From positions 278,308 to 342,307 of the forward strand of contig NZ_JAAAPJ010000012.1 of the NCBI RefSeq assembly GCF_009909145.1: DNA of 64,000 nucleotides. Reading direction: 5' to 3'. The notes beneath the pieces were generated by a model. It saw only the letters and a list, made by a program, of their open reading frames with translations, was not told the DNA's origin and ran no database searches. The stretch is from Corallococcus silvisoli (GTDB lineage Bacteria > Myxococcota > Myxococcia > Myxococcales > Myxococcaceae). Within the stretch, counting starts at the first letter, position 1. Each line of letters opens with the position of its first letter. Shown here one piece after another: positions 52,610 to 60,500 of this stretch. The position numbers were made by a program, and so were the translations under genes.

Positions 52610-53602
52610 CTAGAACGTGAGGGAGAAGCCGGCGCCCAGCCCACCGCGGGCGGAGTACAGCCGCAGGCGCGGGGGAGCGGACTGGGAGACGGCGGAGGGC
52701 TTCGGCTCGGGGCGGGACTCCACGGTGGTGCTCGTCACCACCTGATCCTCGTGGTGGTAGACGGCGTCCACCACGCCCAGGGTGTAGACGGTGTAGAAGC
52801 CGGTGGCGGACGCGAGCTTGAGCAGCTGCCAGGTGTCCGCCTGCCGGGCGCGGTCGGTGGGGATGAAGCGCACCGGAATGGAGGCGCGGCCGTCCTCGTC
52901 CAGGACGTTGTCCAGGTTGATGAACCGCTCCTCGAAGAGCGAGTCGTACGCGAAGAACGCGATGATGCTGGTGAGGGCGAGCACGCCCTCGGTGGCCGCG
53001 AAGACGATGCCCATGCCGTTGCGGCCCTGCTGGAACTGACCGGCGCCGAACGGGACGAAGTTGACCAGGAAGTTGCGCTTCTCCACGGTGCGCACCGTCA
53101 CCTGGCGGGCCAGCTCCTCCGCGCGGCGGCGCTGCGTCTCCAGGGCGACGCGCTCCTGTTCGCGGCGCTCGGACTCCGCCTTCTCGCGCTCCAGGCGCAG
53201 GCGCTGCTCCTGGCGGAGGAACTCGCGCTCGCCGGCCATCTGGCTCTTGAGGTCCTCGAAGTAGGCGACCGCCGGGGGCGGGACGACGAAGGGGTCCAGG
53301 CCGAAGTCGGGGTCCAGGCGGATGACGGCGCGCAGGTGGCGCTCGGCTTCCTCCGTCTTGTTGAGGTTGAAGGCGGACAGGCCCGCGAGCTTGTGCAGCT
53401 CCACGAGGTCCTCCTCGGACAGGTCGCCGCGGTCGATGCGCTGGCCAGCGCGCTCCAGGACCTCGGCGTACTTGCCGTACTCGAAGGAGGAGCGCAGCGC
53501 GGCGACCTCCGGGTCCGCGGCGGCGGGCGCCTGCGCGCGCACGGACGCGGGGCCGAGCAGGGCCCACAGGAGCGACAGGAGCAGCAAGGGGCCGCGGCTC
53601 AT
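52610..53602 (-). CDS. Exported TPR/coiled-coil protein with membrane segments
   Basis: This 330-aa protein has a signal peptide (LLLLSLLWALLGPASVRA), TPR-like helices (SFEYGKYAEVLERAGQRI, ELHKLAGLSAFNLNKTEEAE) and a long charged coiled coil (EFLRQEQRLRLEREKAESER to LETQRRRAEELARQ). The C-terminal region has glycine-rich strands and one or two hydrophobic segments (FVPFGAGQFQQGRNGMGIVF, LALTSIIAFFAYD) and ends GLGAGFSLTF, a typical outer-membrane end. Four-base overlap with the kinase gene; 22 bp before the sigma54 activator. Confidence 0.7.
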   Translation of the reverse strand: MSRGPLLLLSLLWALLGPASVRAQAPAAADPEVAALRSSFEYGKYAEVLERAGQRIDRGDLSEEDLVELHKLAGLSAFNLNKTEEAERHLRAVIRLDPDFGLDPFVVPPPAVAYFEDLKSQMAGEREFLRQEQRLRLEREKAESERREQERVALETQRRRAEELARQVTVRTVEKRNFLVNFVPFGAGQFQQGRNGMGIVFAATEGVLALTSIIAFFAYDSLFEERFINLDNVLDEDGRASIPVRFIPTDRARQADTWQLLKLASATGFYTVYTLGVVDAVYHHEDQVVTSTTVESRPEPKPSAVSQSAPPRLRLYSARGGLGAGFSLTF

Positions 53603-55668
53603 TCGGGCAGCAGGCTCCCGCGAAGGGTGGTGGGCTTGCCGGGCTCCAGCAGGACGACGCGCTTCTCCGTCTTGTAGCCGGGGGAGGAGACCTCCACCTC
53701 CACGCGGTGCTGGAAGCTGGCGGGGCCCCGGGGCGAGCGGATGTCGAAGGGGTGCTGGAGGCTGTCGTGCGCGGTGCGCTCCACGTCGCCCACGCGCACG
53801 GTGGCGTCCGCCGGCTGGTAGTCCATGGCGAGCTGCGACGACTTCAGGAGGGCGCGCAGGCGGAAGACGTTCTCACCCTGGGGCTTCACGTCGATGGTCT
53901 CCGTCGCGTCCTCGCAGTAGCCGCAAGAGACCGTGATGGTATGCGCGCCCGGGGCCAAGAGCACGTCGTGCTGCGCGAGCTGCTGCGCGCTGGCGGGGCC
54001 GCCGTCCACGCGGATGGAGCCGTAGGGGCGCACGAGGATGGACACGGGGAGCCGGCCGTTGCGCGCGTGCCGGGCATCGTCCTGCGGTTCGAGGGCGGCG
54101 ACGACGGTCGGGCGCGACGCCGTGCGCTCCGGAGGGGAGGGGAGCCCGTTCGGGGGGCGAGGCGTGGCGTCGGTGTTGCTCGGGGGCGGCGAGAGCCCGT
54201 CGCGCCCGGGAGTCGCCGTGCCGGTCCCCCCCGTGCCCTGCGCGCTGGTCGTCGGGGTGGAGGAGCCGGGCGTGGGACGTGAGCCGGGCGCACCGCCCGG
54301 GGCCGGTGCGCCGTGGGACGTGTCCGGAGGCCCATGGGAGGCCTCGGAGGGCCCGGACGGGCGCCGCGAGCCCTCCGGCGTGCCCGGGGCGGTCCCTTCG
54401 AGCTGGGAGCCCGTGCCCGTCGCGGCTCCCACGGGACGCGGCGCCGTGGCCCCTCCCGTGTCCGCGGCGCCGCCCGTGCCTTCCACCTTCGGGGGCCCGG
54501 ACGGGGTGGCCCCTGGAGACAGCCGGCGCCACTGCCAGCCGCCCAAGCCCAACGCGAGCGCCACGCCCAGCCCGATGCCCACGCGGATGCCGCGCCTGCG
54601 CCACGTGCGTCGCCGCTGCTGGCGCTGGATGACCTTGAGCAACCCGAGCGCCCGCTCGTTCGTCGCGTCCAGCGCGAGCACGTGGTTGAGGCAGGCCAGC
54701 GCGCGCGGCGTGCGCTTCTCCGCCAGCTGCCGCTCCCCGCGCTCCAGCAGCGACGCGACGATGCGCTGGCGCGCGAGCCGCTGGTACGACGGCGGATCCG
54801 CGAAGAAGGAGATCAGCTCCTCGCCCACGCGGGAGAACCCCAGCCCCGCGAGCGCGTCCGCCAGCGCGTCGCGCAGCTTCCCGGCGTTGGGGTAGCGCCG
54901 CTGCGGATCGCGCTGGAGACACGTCGCGCAGATCTCCGCCAACTCGTCCGACAGCGCGGGCACGCGGCGGCGGGGATCCTCGTAGGCCCCGTCCAGGATG
55001 CGCTTGAGCGTCGCGGTGGTGTTGGACGCGGTGAACGGCAGCCGGCCGGTCATCAGCGCGTAGAACATGATGCCCAGGCTGAAGACATCCGCTTCGGGCC
55101 CTGCCTCCAGGCCCTCGATGATCTCCGGCGACATGTGCGCGGGCGACCCCACCAGGGCGCCCGTCACCGTCATCCGGTCCTCGATGTCGAGCAGCCGCGC
55201 GATGCCGAAGTCCATGAGCTTGAGGACCCCGTCCTCGCGCACCATGACGTTCTCCGGCTTCAGGTCGCGGTGGATGACGCCCGCCTCGTGCGCGTGCGCC
55301 AGCGCCGCCGCCAGCTCGTGGATGATCATCGCCGCCAGCTCCGGCGGCTCCAGCGGGCCTTCATCCAGGTACGTCTTGAGCGTCCGGCCGCGGATGTACT
55401 CGGTGACGATGAAGGCGTCGTGCGCCTCCGCCGACGAGAAGTCGAACACCTCCAGGATGTTCGGGTGGTGCAGCTTCGCCACCGCGCGGGCCTCGCGGGC
55501 CAGCCGCCGGCGGGACTCGTCCTTGCCGGCCAGGTGCGGGTGCAGCACCTTCACCGCGACCTCGCGGTCCAGGGCCGTGTCCAGCCCCTTGTACACGACG
55601 CTCATGCCCCCGGAGCCCAGCTCCTCCAGGATGCGATAGCGACCGATATGGCGGCCGACGAGCGTCAT
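53599..55668 (-). CDS. pkn4: Membrane Ser/Thr protein kinase, Pkn4-like
   Basis: This 689-aa eukaryote-like kinase has GSGGMSVVYKG, the catalytic Lys (VAVKVLH), HRDLKPENV, DFGIARLL and SPAHMSPEIIEG. A helical region with RDPQRRYPNAGKLR follows the kinase lobe. One membrane helix (about 362-382) leads to a Pro/Thr/Gly-rich periplasmic linker and a C-terminal PEGA-like module. In M. xanthus, pkn4 lies directly downstream of pfk and phosphorylates the phosphofructokinase (established knowledge). Here pfk is 22 bp upstream on the same strand, so the symbol follows from context and length. Confidence 0.88.
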   Translation of the reverse strand: MTLVGRHIGRYRILEELGSGGMSVVYKGLDTALDREVAVKVLHPHLAGKDESRRRLAREARAVAKLHHPNILEVFDFSSAEAHDAFIVTEYIRGRTLKTYLDEGPLEPPELAAMIIHELAAALAHAHEAGVIHRDLKPENVMVREDGVLKLMDFGIARLLDIEDRMTVTGALVGSPAHMSPEIIEGLEAGPEADVFSLGIMFYALMTGRLPFTASNTTATLKRILDGAYEDPRRRVPALSDELAEICATCLQRDPQRRYPNAGKLRDALADALAGLGFSRVGEELISFFADPPSYQRLARQRIVASLLERGERQLAEKRTPRALACLNHVLALDATNERALGLLKVIQRQQRRRTWRRRGIRVGIGLGVALALGLGGWQWRRLSPGATPSGPPKVEGTGGAADTGGATAPRPVGAATGTGSQLEGTAPGTPEGSRRPSGPSEASHGPPDTSHGAPAPGGAPGSRPTPGSSTPTTSAQGTGGTGTATPGRDGLSPPPSNTDATPRPPNGLPSPPERTASRPTVVAALEPQDDARHARNGRLPVSILVRPYGSIRVDGGPASAQQLAQHDVLLAPGAHTITVSCGYCEDATETIDVKPQGENVFRLRALLKSSQLAMDYQPADATVRVGDVERTAHDSLQHPFDIRSPRGPASFQHRVEVEVSSPGYKTEKRVVLLEPGKPTTLRGSLLPE

Positions 55669-55690
55669 GGCGTGGTGCGCAGTGCTCCCT

Positions 55691-56788
55691 TCAGTCCCCG
55701 AAACCGATGCCCATGCTCCGCGCGAACCGCACCAGGTCTCCCTGGGGATCCACCCGTCGCTCCTTGCGAGACTCGCTCAGCGGCACGCCGACGATCTCGT
55801 TGTTCCTGAGGGCCACCATGTGCCCCCACTCGCCATCCCGCACCAGGTCCAGCACCTTGCAGCCGTAGCGCGTGGCCAGCACGCGGTCCGCGGCGCTCGG
55901 GCTGCCGCCGCGCTGCAGGTGCCCCAGCACGGTGACGCGGATCTCCGCATCGATATGGCTCGCGAGCAAATCCGCGCACACCTTCCCAGAGCCGCCCAGC
56001 CGCACCACGCCCCGGCCCGGGATGTCCGCGGCCTCCGCCAGCACGGACAGCGCGCCGCCCTGGGGGAAGGCGCCCTCGGAGATGGCGATGATGGAGAAGC
56101 TGCGCCGCCGCGTGGACCGCCGCTTCAGCGTCTCCAGCAGGGACTCCACCCGGTATGGGATCTCCGGGATGAGGATGACGTCCGCGCCGCCCGCGATGCC
56201 GCTCTCCAGCGTGAGGAAGCCCGCGTGCCGGCCCATGATCTCCACCACCATCACGCGGTCATGCGCCTCCGCCGTGGAGTGCAGCCGGTCCAGCGCCTCC
56301 GTGACGATGAGCCTCGCGGTGTCGAACCCGAACGTCTGGTCCGTGCCGGACAGGTCGTTGTCGATGGTCTTCGGACACCCGACGACGTTCAGCCCCTTGT
56401 CCGCCAGCTGGTGCGCGATGGTCAGGGTGCCGTCCCCGCCAATGGCCACCAGCCCGTCCAGCCGCAGCTCCTCGCAGCGGCGCAGCACCTGATCCGACAC
56501 GTCCCGCTCCACCCAGCCTGGGCCCTCACGCACCGGGTAGGCGAACGGGTTCGCCTTGTTGGACGTGCCCAGGATGGTGCCGCCCTTGGGCAGGATGCCG
56601 CGCGTGTCCTCCACCCCGAGCGGGCGGACGAGCTCCGGCTCCACCAGGCCCATGTAGCCGTTCTCGATGCCGACGAACGAATGGCCGAACTCGTGCGCGC
56701 CTCGTCGGACGAGGCCTCGGATGAGCGCGTTGAGCCCCGGGCAGTCACCACCACCGGTGAGGACACCGAGTCGAAGAGGTCGGGTCAT
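55691..56788 (-). CDS. pfkA: 6-phosphofructokinase
   Basis: This phosphorylates fructose 6-phosphate to the 1,6-bisphosphate. The 365-aa protein has the Gly-rich opening LTGGGDCPGLNALI, IGGDGTLTIA (residues 116-125), CPKTIDNDLSGTD with catalytic Asp143, MGRHAGFLTLESG and a C-terminal VLGHLQRGGSPSAADR. Gly at the position of E. coli Gly104 suggests ATP use, while Lys140 (where ATP enzymes usually have Gly and pyrophosphate enzymes have Lys) is of the other type. This mixed signature occurs in ATP-PFKs of several actinobacteria. Lead gene of a six-gene operon with Pkn4. Confidence 0.92.
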   Translation of the reverse strand: MTRPLRLGVLTGGGDCPGLNALIRGLVRRGAHEFGHSFVGIENGYMGLVEPELVRPLGVEDTRGILPKGGTILGTSNKANPFAYPVREGPGWVERDVSDQVLRRCEELRLDGLVAIGGDGTLTIAHQLADKGLNVVGCPKTIDNDLSGTDQTFGFDTARLIVTEALDRLHSTAEAHDRVMVVEIMGRHAGFLTLESGIAGGADVILIPEIPYRVESLLETLKRRSTRRRSFSIIAISEGAFPQGGALSVLAEAADIPGRGVVRLGGSGKVCADLLASHIDAEIRVTVLGHLQRGGSPSAADRVLATRYGCKVLDLVRDGEWGHMVALRNNEIVGVPLSESRKERRVDPQGDLVRFARSMGIGFGD

Positions 56789-56859
56789 AAGGGAAGGATG
56801 TAGGTCGGACGCGGGTGTCAGTGGGACCGGGCGACACTATGACAGCAACGTCGGTGCGG

Positions 56860-56888
56860 ATTGTAGGTGCCACCCCTGGGGTGCGCAA
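56860..56888 (-). promoter_or_regulatory. Sigma70-like promoter of the pfk-pkn4 operon
   Basis: On the minus strand TTGCGC (complement of 56883-56888), 17 bp, then TACAAT (complement of 56860-56865). The -10 is five of six and the -35 four of six. The predicted start near 56853 gives a leader of about 65 nt before the pfk ATG at 56788. The remainder of the 154-bp gap shows nothing further. Confidence 0.55.
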
Positions 56889-56942
56889 CGCGCGAATCAC
56901 GCGTCGCGTTGGATCCGCGCTCGCAGGGATGAGGGAGCCCCC

Positions 56943-57422
56943 TCAGTCGCGCTTGATGCGGCGGCGGGAGGCCAGGCGGTCCAGGAGGGCCTGGAGGCGG
57001 TCCTCCTTCTGCTCCGGGAGGGCTCGGTCGGTCGGGGACTGCACGGGCATCTCGCGGGCCATCCGGTACAGCTCCTCCAGTCGCTCCTGCACCAGCTCGT
57101 TGCCGGGCCGCTCCTGGAGCGCGCGGCGGTACGCGGCGGCGGCGCCCACGTAGTCACCCAGGGTGAAGAGGCGCTCGCCCTCCTGCATGGGGGACTGCGG
57201 GCCCAAGGGGAGGCGCTGGGGCTCGCGCACGCGGTTCTTCAGGTGCTGCAGCTCCTCCGGCTGGAGGCTGTCCCGCAGGTGGGCGAGCTTGAGGGCCAGC
57301 GCCTCCTCGCGGGGGAAGGCGCGCAGCAGGTGCTCGAAGAGCTCGAACGCTTCCGCCAACTCCCCCCGGCGCAGGGCGCGGTCGGCACGTGCTTCCATGT
57401 CGGCCCGGACGTCAGGAGTCAT
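56943..57422 (-). CDS. TPR protein, unknown function
   Basis: This 159-aa cytosolic protein has two TPR-like units: RADRALRRGELAEAFELFEH and, after a linker with Pro (residues 68-80), GERLFTLGDYVGAAAAYRRA. The C-terminal helix is charged (QKEDRLQALLDRLASRRRI). It is upstream of pfk on the same strand but separated by 154 bp that includes the pfk promoter. Protein-binding role only. Confidence 0.65.
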   Translation of the reverse strand: MTPDVRADMEARADRALRRGELAEAFELFEHLLRAFPREEALALKLAHLRDSLQPEELQHLKNRVREPQRLPLGPQSPMQEGERLFTLGDYVGAAAAYRRALQERPGNELVQERLEELYRMAREMPVQSPTDRALPEQKEDRLQALLDRLASRRRIKRD

Positions 57423-57499
57423 CTCGCGGGCGAGAGTAGCTGGAGCCCGCCCGGGATGTCACATGCGTAAAAAAGCAGCGCTCGGTGGCCCGCACGGCT

Positions 57500-58519
57500 T
57501 CAGGCCGTCGTGGCCGCGGAGTCTGGAAGGACGGTGTTCTCCGCACTCCGGGCGCTCCGCCGCCAGTGGCGGAAGAGCCACGCGGCCAGGAGCCCGTTGA
57601 GCACGAGCCCGAAGACGCCCTCGCCGTTGAAGATCCAGACCGCTCCACCGAACAGCCCCGGCCGGCCGTCGTAGACGCTGCCGAACAGGAGCGGGTTGAT
57701 GAGGTTCCAGCTGATGTGGAAGAGGGCGGGCGGCCAGATGGAGCGCGACGCCATGTAGAGCTGCGCGAACACCACCGCGGCCACCGCGATGGACGCGAGG
57801 AACGTCACGTTCTGCGCCACGTGCCCGCGCTGCGTGGAGGAGAAGATGAGCGGCAGGTGGAAGGCGGCCCACACCGGCATGGTGATGGCCGCGGCCAGCG
57901 CCGGCCGGTGCATCCACCAGCGCGTGAGGGTTCCGCGCCAGCCCACCTCCTCGCCCAGCTCGCTGGGGACCCCGAAGCCGACGACGGGCCACCACACCAG
58001 CGCCAGCAGTCCGAAGCGCAGCCAGCGCCAGCGCTCCGGCAGCCGCGCGCCCAGCCGCTCCACCCAGCGCCAGCGCACGGCCGCCGCGGCCAGCCACCAC
58101 GTCACCGTCAGCGCCCAGAACAGCGACACCATCACCGGCACCGTCGCCACGCCCGTCACCCCGAACGGACCCTTGAGCACCTCCGGCTGATACTGGATGA
58201 GGCCCGCGTCCCCGGTCGCGAACCGCAGCCCATACGCCAGGGGCGTGATGACGGCCGCGTACGCCAGGGGCAGCGCCAGCCCCAGCAACCACCACTTGAA
58301 GCCGGGGAAGGCGAAGCCCACCGTGGACGGCGGCTCGCGGCGGAAGAACCAGGAGCACGCGAGGCCCACGATGCCGGGCACGCACATCATCCAGCGCAGC
58401 AGGGCCGGCGTCTTCTCACCGCCCATCAGGAACAGCACGGCCAGGGTCCAGCTCACCGCGAGCGTCACCACGATGAACGTGAGGGTTTCTTTCCGGGGAT
58501 TCCTCATGTTCCTGAGCAT
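57500..58519 (-). CDS. CPBP-family intramembrane metalloprotease
   Basis: This 339-aa protein has about eight to nine membrane helices and the CPBP motifs: SELGEEVGWRGTL (the EExxxR motif with two Glu), AAFHLPLIF and FHISWNLINPLL with the His ligands. Family members process or protect peptides (for example bacteriocin immunity) or cleave prenylated substrates. It lies 75 bp before the CmlA-like gene's 3' end on the same strand. An ATG at 58507 is an equally good start. Confidence 0.85.
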   Translation of the reverse strand: MLRNMRNPRKETLTFIVVTLAVSWTLAVLFLMGGEKTPALLRWMMCVPGIVGLACSWFFRREPPSTVGFAFPGFKWWLLGLALPLAYAAVITPLAYGLRFATGDAGLIQYQPEVLKGPFGVTGVATVPVMVSLFWALTVTWWLAAAAVRWRWVERLGARLPERWRWLRFGLLALVWWPVVGFGVPSELGEEVGWRGTLTRWWMHRPALAAAITMPVWAAFHLPLIFSSTQRGHVAQNVTFLASIAVAAVVFAQLYMASRSIWPPALFHISWNLINPLLFGSVYDGRPGLFGGAVWIFNGEGVFGLVLNGLLAAWLFRHWRRSARSAENTVLPDSAATTA

Positions 58520-58594
58520 ACCGATTGGCCATGCCCCGTCGAGCCTCGCGTGTGGGAGCGGCCGGCCGGTCGGGCCGCTCCCCGTGGAGGCGCC

Positions 58595-60196
58595 TCAGGG
58601 CTTGAGGTGGACCTGCTGCGCGCCCTGGAGGCGTTCAGCCTGGAGGCCGCGCTCGCGAGCGGTGGCGAGCAGCAGATCCGACTCCTTCATGCGGGGCGTC
58701 TCCGGCGTGGCGGCGGGCCCGATGATGTGCTCCATCCAGGGCTCCAGGCCCATGGCGTAGTTGAAGAGTCGCCGTGCGCCCACGAGCTCCAGCAGGCGCA
58801 GGCCCTCCGTGGAGTTGCTGCCGCGGCAGCGGCGGTTCTTCTCCAGCTTGCGGTCGCGCTTCTTGGGGAAGAAGCCCTCCATCATCCAGGTGTGCGGCGC
58901 GCCTTCGATCTCCGTGTTCATGAAGACCGTGTGCAGGTCGCCCACCGTGCGGCGCAGATCGCGGTACGTCGTCTCATCCACGCACATGGAGTCCGCGGCG
59001 AAGAACATGCGCTCTTCGCCCACGCGGAGGATCCACGCCGTCTTGGCGTGGGCCACGTCGCCGTGCTCGCCCATGAACGGCGCGGCGATGATCTCTCCGT
59101 CCGGCAGGGGCAGCGATTCGTAGAAGTAGGGCTCCAGCACGTCGCGGAAGCCCAGCGCCTTGCCCAGCAGCCGGGGCGAGTAGTCGCCGGCCAGGGCTCC
59201 GCTGGAGCGCGGCACCATCAGCGTCCCGATGCGGTGGCGCAGGCGCAGCAGCGTTTCGATGTCCAGGTGATCCGGATGGCTGTGGGTGATGAGGACGTAG
59301 TCGATGCGGCGGGGCAGGTCCGCGAAGGACATGCGCTCCAGCGGGCCCACCTTCTCCGGGCGCACGGGCACCACGGCGTCGATGAGGATGGACGTGCCCT
59401 TCCACTCCACCAGCACGCACGCGTGGCCCACGTAGCGCACGCGCGCGCCCGGTCCGTTCCAGGTGTCGGAGACGGTCTGGGGCGCCTCCGTGAGCAGGGG
59501 CAACAGCTCCGCGTCGGAGGTCACCGCGTCGCCCAGCACGTCGCGGATCCACTCCAGCGGCCGGGGCTCCAGGTCCAGGCTGAAGAGCTTGTCCAGGCGC
59601 GCGTCGTGGAAGGGCACCTTCCAGTCCAACTGCCCCGCCTCGCGCAGGCGCGGCGTGGTGAGCAGTGAGTCGCGCTCCGCGTCCGCCTTCAGCCGGCGGA
59701 TCCGCAGCGACTGGAGCTCCGTCTTGTGGTGGCGGCCCCGGTACAGCAGGCCCTCGTGCACGCGCATCGACGGGCGGTTCACGTAGTCGTAGACCAGCTC
59801 CACCAGTCCCTTGAGCGGCTCTGGCAGCCGCGCGTACAGCGGCTCCAGGGATTGGCCCTTGGCCTCCGCCAGCAACTGCGTCTGGAACTCGTCGAAGGAC
59901 TCCGCCAGCTGGAGGCGGTCCTCCTGCGCGGCGGTGATCCGCTGCAGCAGCGCTCGGACTTCATCCGCGCGCTCGGGCGCCACGCCCACGAAGGAGCTGC
60001 CGCTGAGCGCGGGATCCTTCGCGGCCTTCGCGTGGAAGTCCGGGGTCTGCAGATAGGCCTTCAGCAGCGGCACCAGATAGGCCTGCAAGTGCAGGCTGGC
60101 GGGCATGGGAGCCACCGTCATCCACCAGGCCTGGAAGTCCTGGACAAGCGGCTCGACGAGGGTGGCATCCGCGAGGCGAAACAAGGGAGCAGTCAT
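58595..60196 (-). CDS. CmlA-like di-iron beta-hydroxylase (MBL fold)
   Basis: This 533-aa protein has an N-terminal helical domain (about 1-240) and a metallo-beta-lactamase-fold oxygenase domain. The metal motif is THSHPDHLD with H305, H307, D309 and H310, followed by GEHGD with E377 and FFAADS with D402. From memory, the CmlA iron ligands are H305, H307, D309, H310, E377 and D403, and the overall order (YVGHACVLVEW, FADLPRRIDYVLITH, NYAMGLEPWM) matches. CmlA hydroxylates the beta carbon of an amino acid held on an NRPS carrier. The adjacent NRPS gene makes that role likely. Start at 60196; an in-frame ATG at 60217 is upstream. Confidence 0.85.
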   Translation of the reverse strand: MTAPLFRLADATLVEPLVQDFQAWWMTVAPMPASLHLQAYLVPLLKAYLQTPDFHAKAAKDPALSGSSFVGVAPERADEVRALLQRITAAQEDRLQLAESFDEFQTQLLAEAKGQSLEPLYARLPEPLKGLVELVYDYVNRPSMRVHEGLLYRGRHHKTELQSLRIRRLKADAERDSLLTTPRLREAGQLDWKVPFHDARLDKLFSLDLEPRPLEWIRDVLGDAVTSDAELLPLLTEAPQTVSDTWNGPGARVRYVGHACVLVEWKGTSILIDAVVPVRPEKVGPLERMSFADLPRRIDYVLITHSHPDHLDIETLLRLRHRIGTLMVPRSSGALAGDYSPRLLGKALGFRDVLEPYFYESLPLPDGEIIAAPFMGEHGDVAHAKTAWILRVGEERMFFAADSMCVDETTYRDLRRTVGDLHTVFMNTEIEGAPHTWMMEGFFPKKRDRKLEKNRRCRGSNSTEGLRLLELVGARRLFNYAMGLEPWMEHIIGPAATPETPRMKESDLLLATARERGLQAERLQGAQQVHLKP

Positions 60197-60239
60197 GGTG
60201 TGCGTTCGGGGAAGCACCGACAGCCTCGCGCAATCCCAG

Positions 60240-60259
60240 GGGATCCGAGTGTGGATCCC
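60240..60259. repeat. Inverted repeat near the CmlA-like start
   Basis: A perfect 7-bp inverted repeat, GGGATCC (60240-60246) with GGATCCC (60253-60259), has a six-nt spacer and lies about 45 bp upstream of the CmlA-like ATG on its strand. A candidate operator or leader hairpin. Confidence 0.45.
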
Positions 60260-60315
60260 ACCGAGTCAAGCCAGGGCGCGGCACAAGCAGAAGAGCAGGA
60301 AGCAGGGCGAGCGAG

Positions 60316-60332
60316 CGAATCTGCGCGATTCG
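60316..60332. repeat. Inverted repeat CGAATC-N5-GATTCG
   Basis: A perfect 6+5+6 inverted repeat in the centre of the divergent region, beside the AT-rich patch. Position and form fit a binding site for a dimeric regulator. Confidence 0.4.
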
Positions 60333-60423
60333 AGCAAATAATTCAAGTTCGGTACAACACCGCCCTAGTGGTATTCTCGTACCAGTCCTGCTCCCCCCGG
60401 AAGCATTGCAAGGGCCGCCGTGT

Positions 60424-60454
60424 CACGCACCTGGAGTGCGTGTCGCGGCGCGAC
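60424..60454. repeat. Two adjacent palindromes in the NRPS leader
   Basis: CACGCAC-N5-GTGCGTG (60424-60442) abuts GTCGCG-G-CGCGAC (60442-60454), sharing one base. Both are perfect. They are 46-77 bp before the NRPS ATG, where they could bind a regulator or fold in the mRNA. Confidence 0.45.
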
Positions 60455-60500
60455 AAAGACGGCCCTCTTGCAGACCTTGTGGTGCGCTCCGGCCTTCCTG

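Larger units (their letters stand above)
60197..60500. other. Divergent control region between the CmlA-like gene and the NRPS gene
   Basis: This 304-bp region lies between two oppositely oriented biosynthesis genes. Apart from the inverted repeats listed separately, it has an AT-rich patch (CAAATAATTCAAG, 60335-60347), the only such stretch nearby. I see no sigma70 pair that fits well. One minus-strand candidate, TTGAAT with a poor -10 17 bp on, is not strong enough to call. Confidence 0.45.

Noticed and set aside
54313..55809. 498-codon plus-strand frame opposite pkn4
   Set aside because: Shadow of the kinase gene on the other strand, rich in Arg/His/Gly, with no domain.
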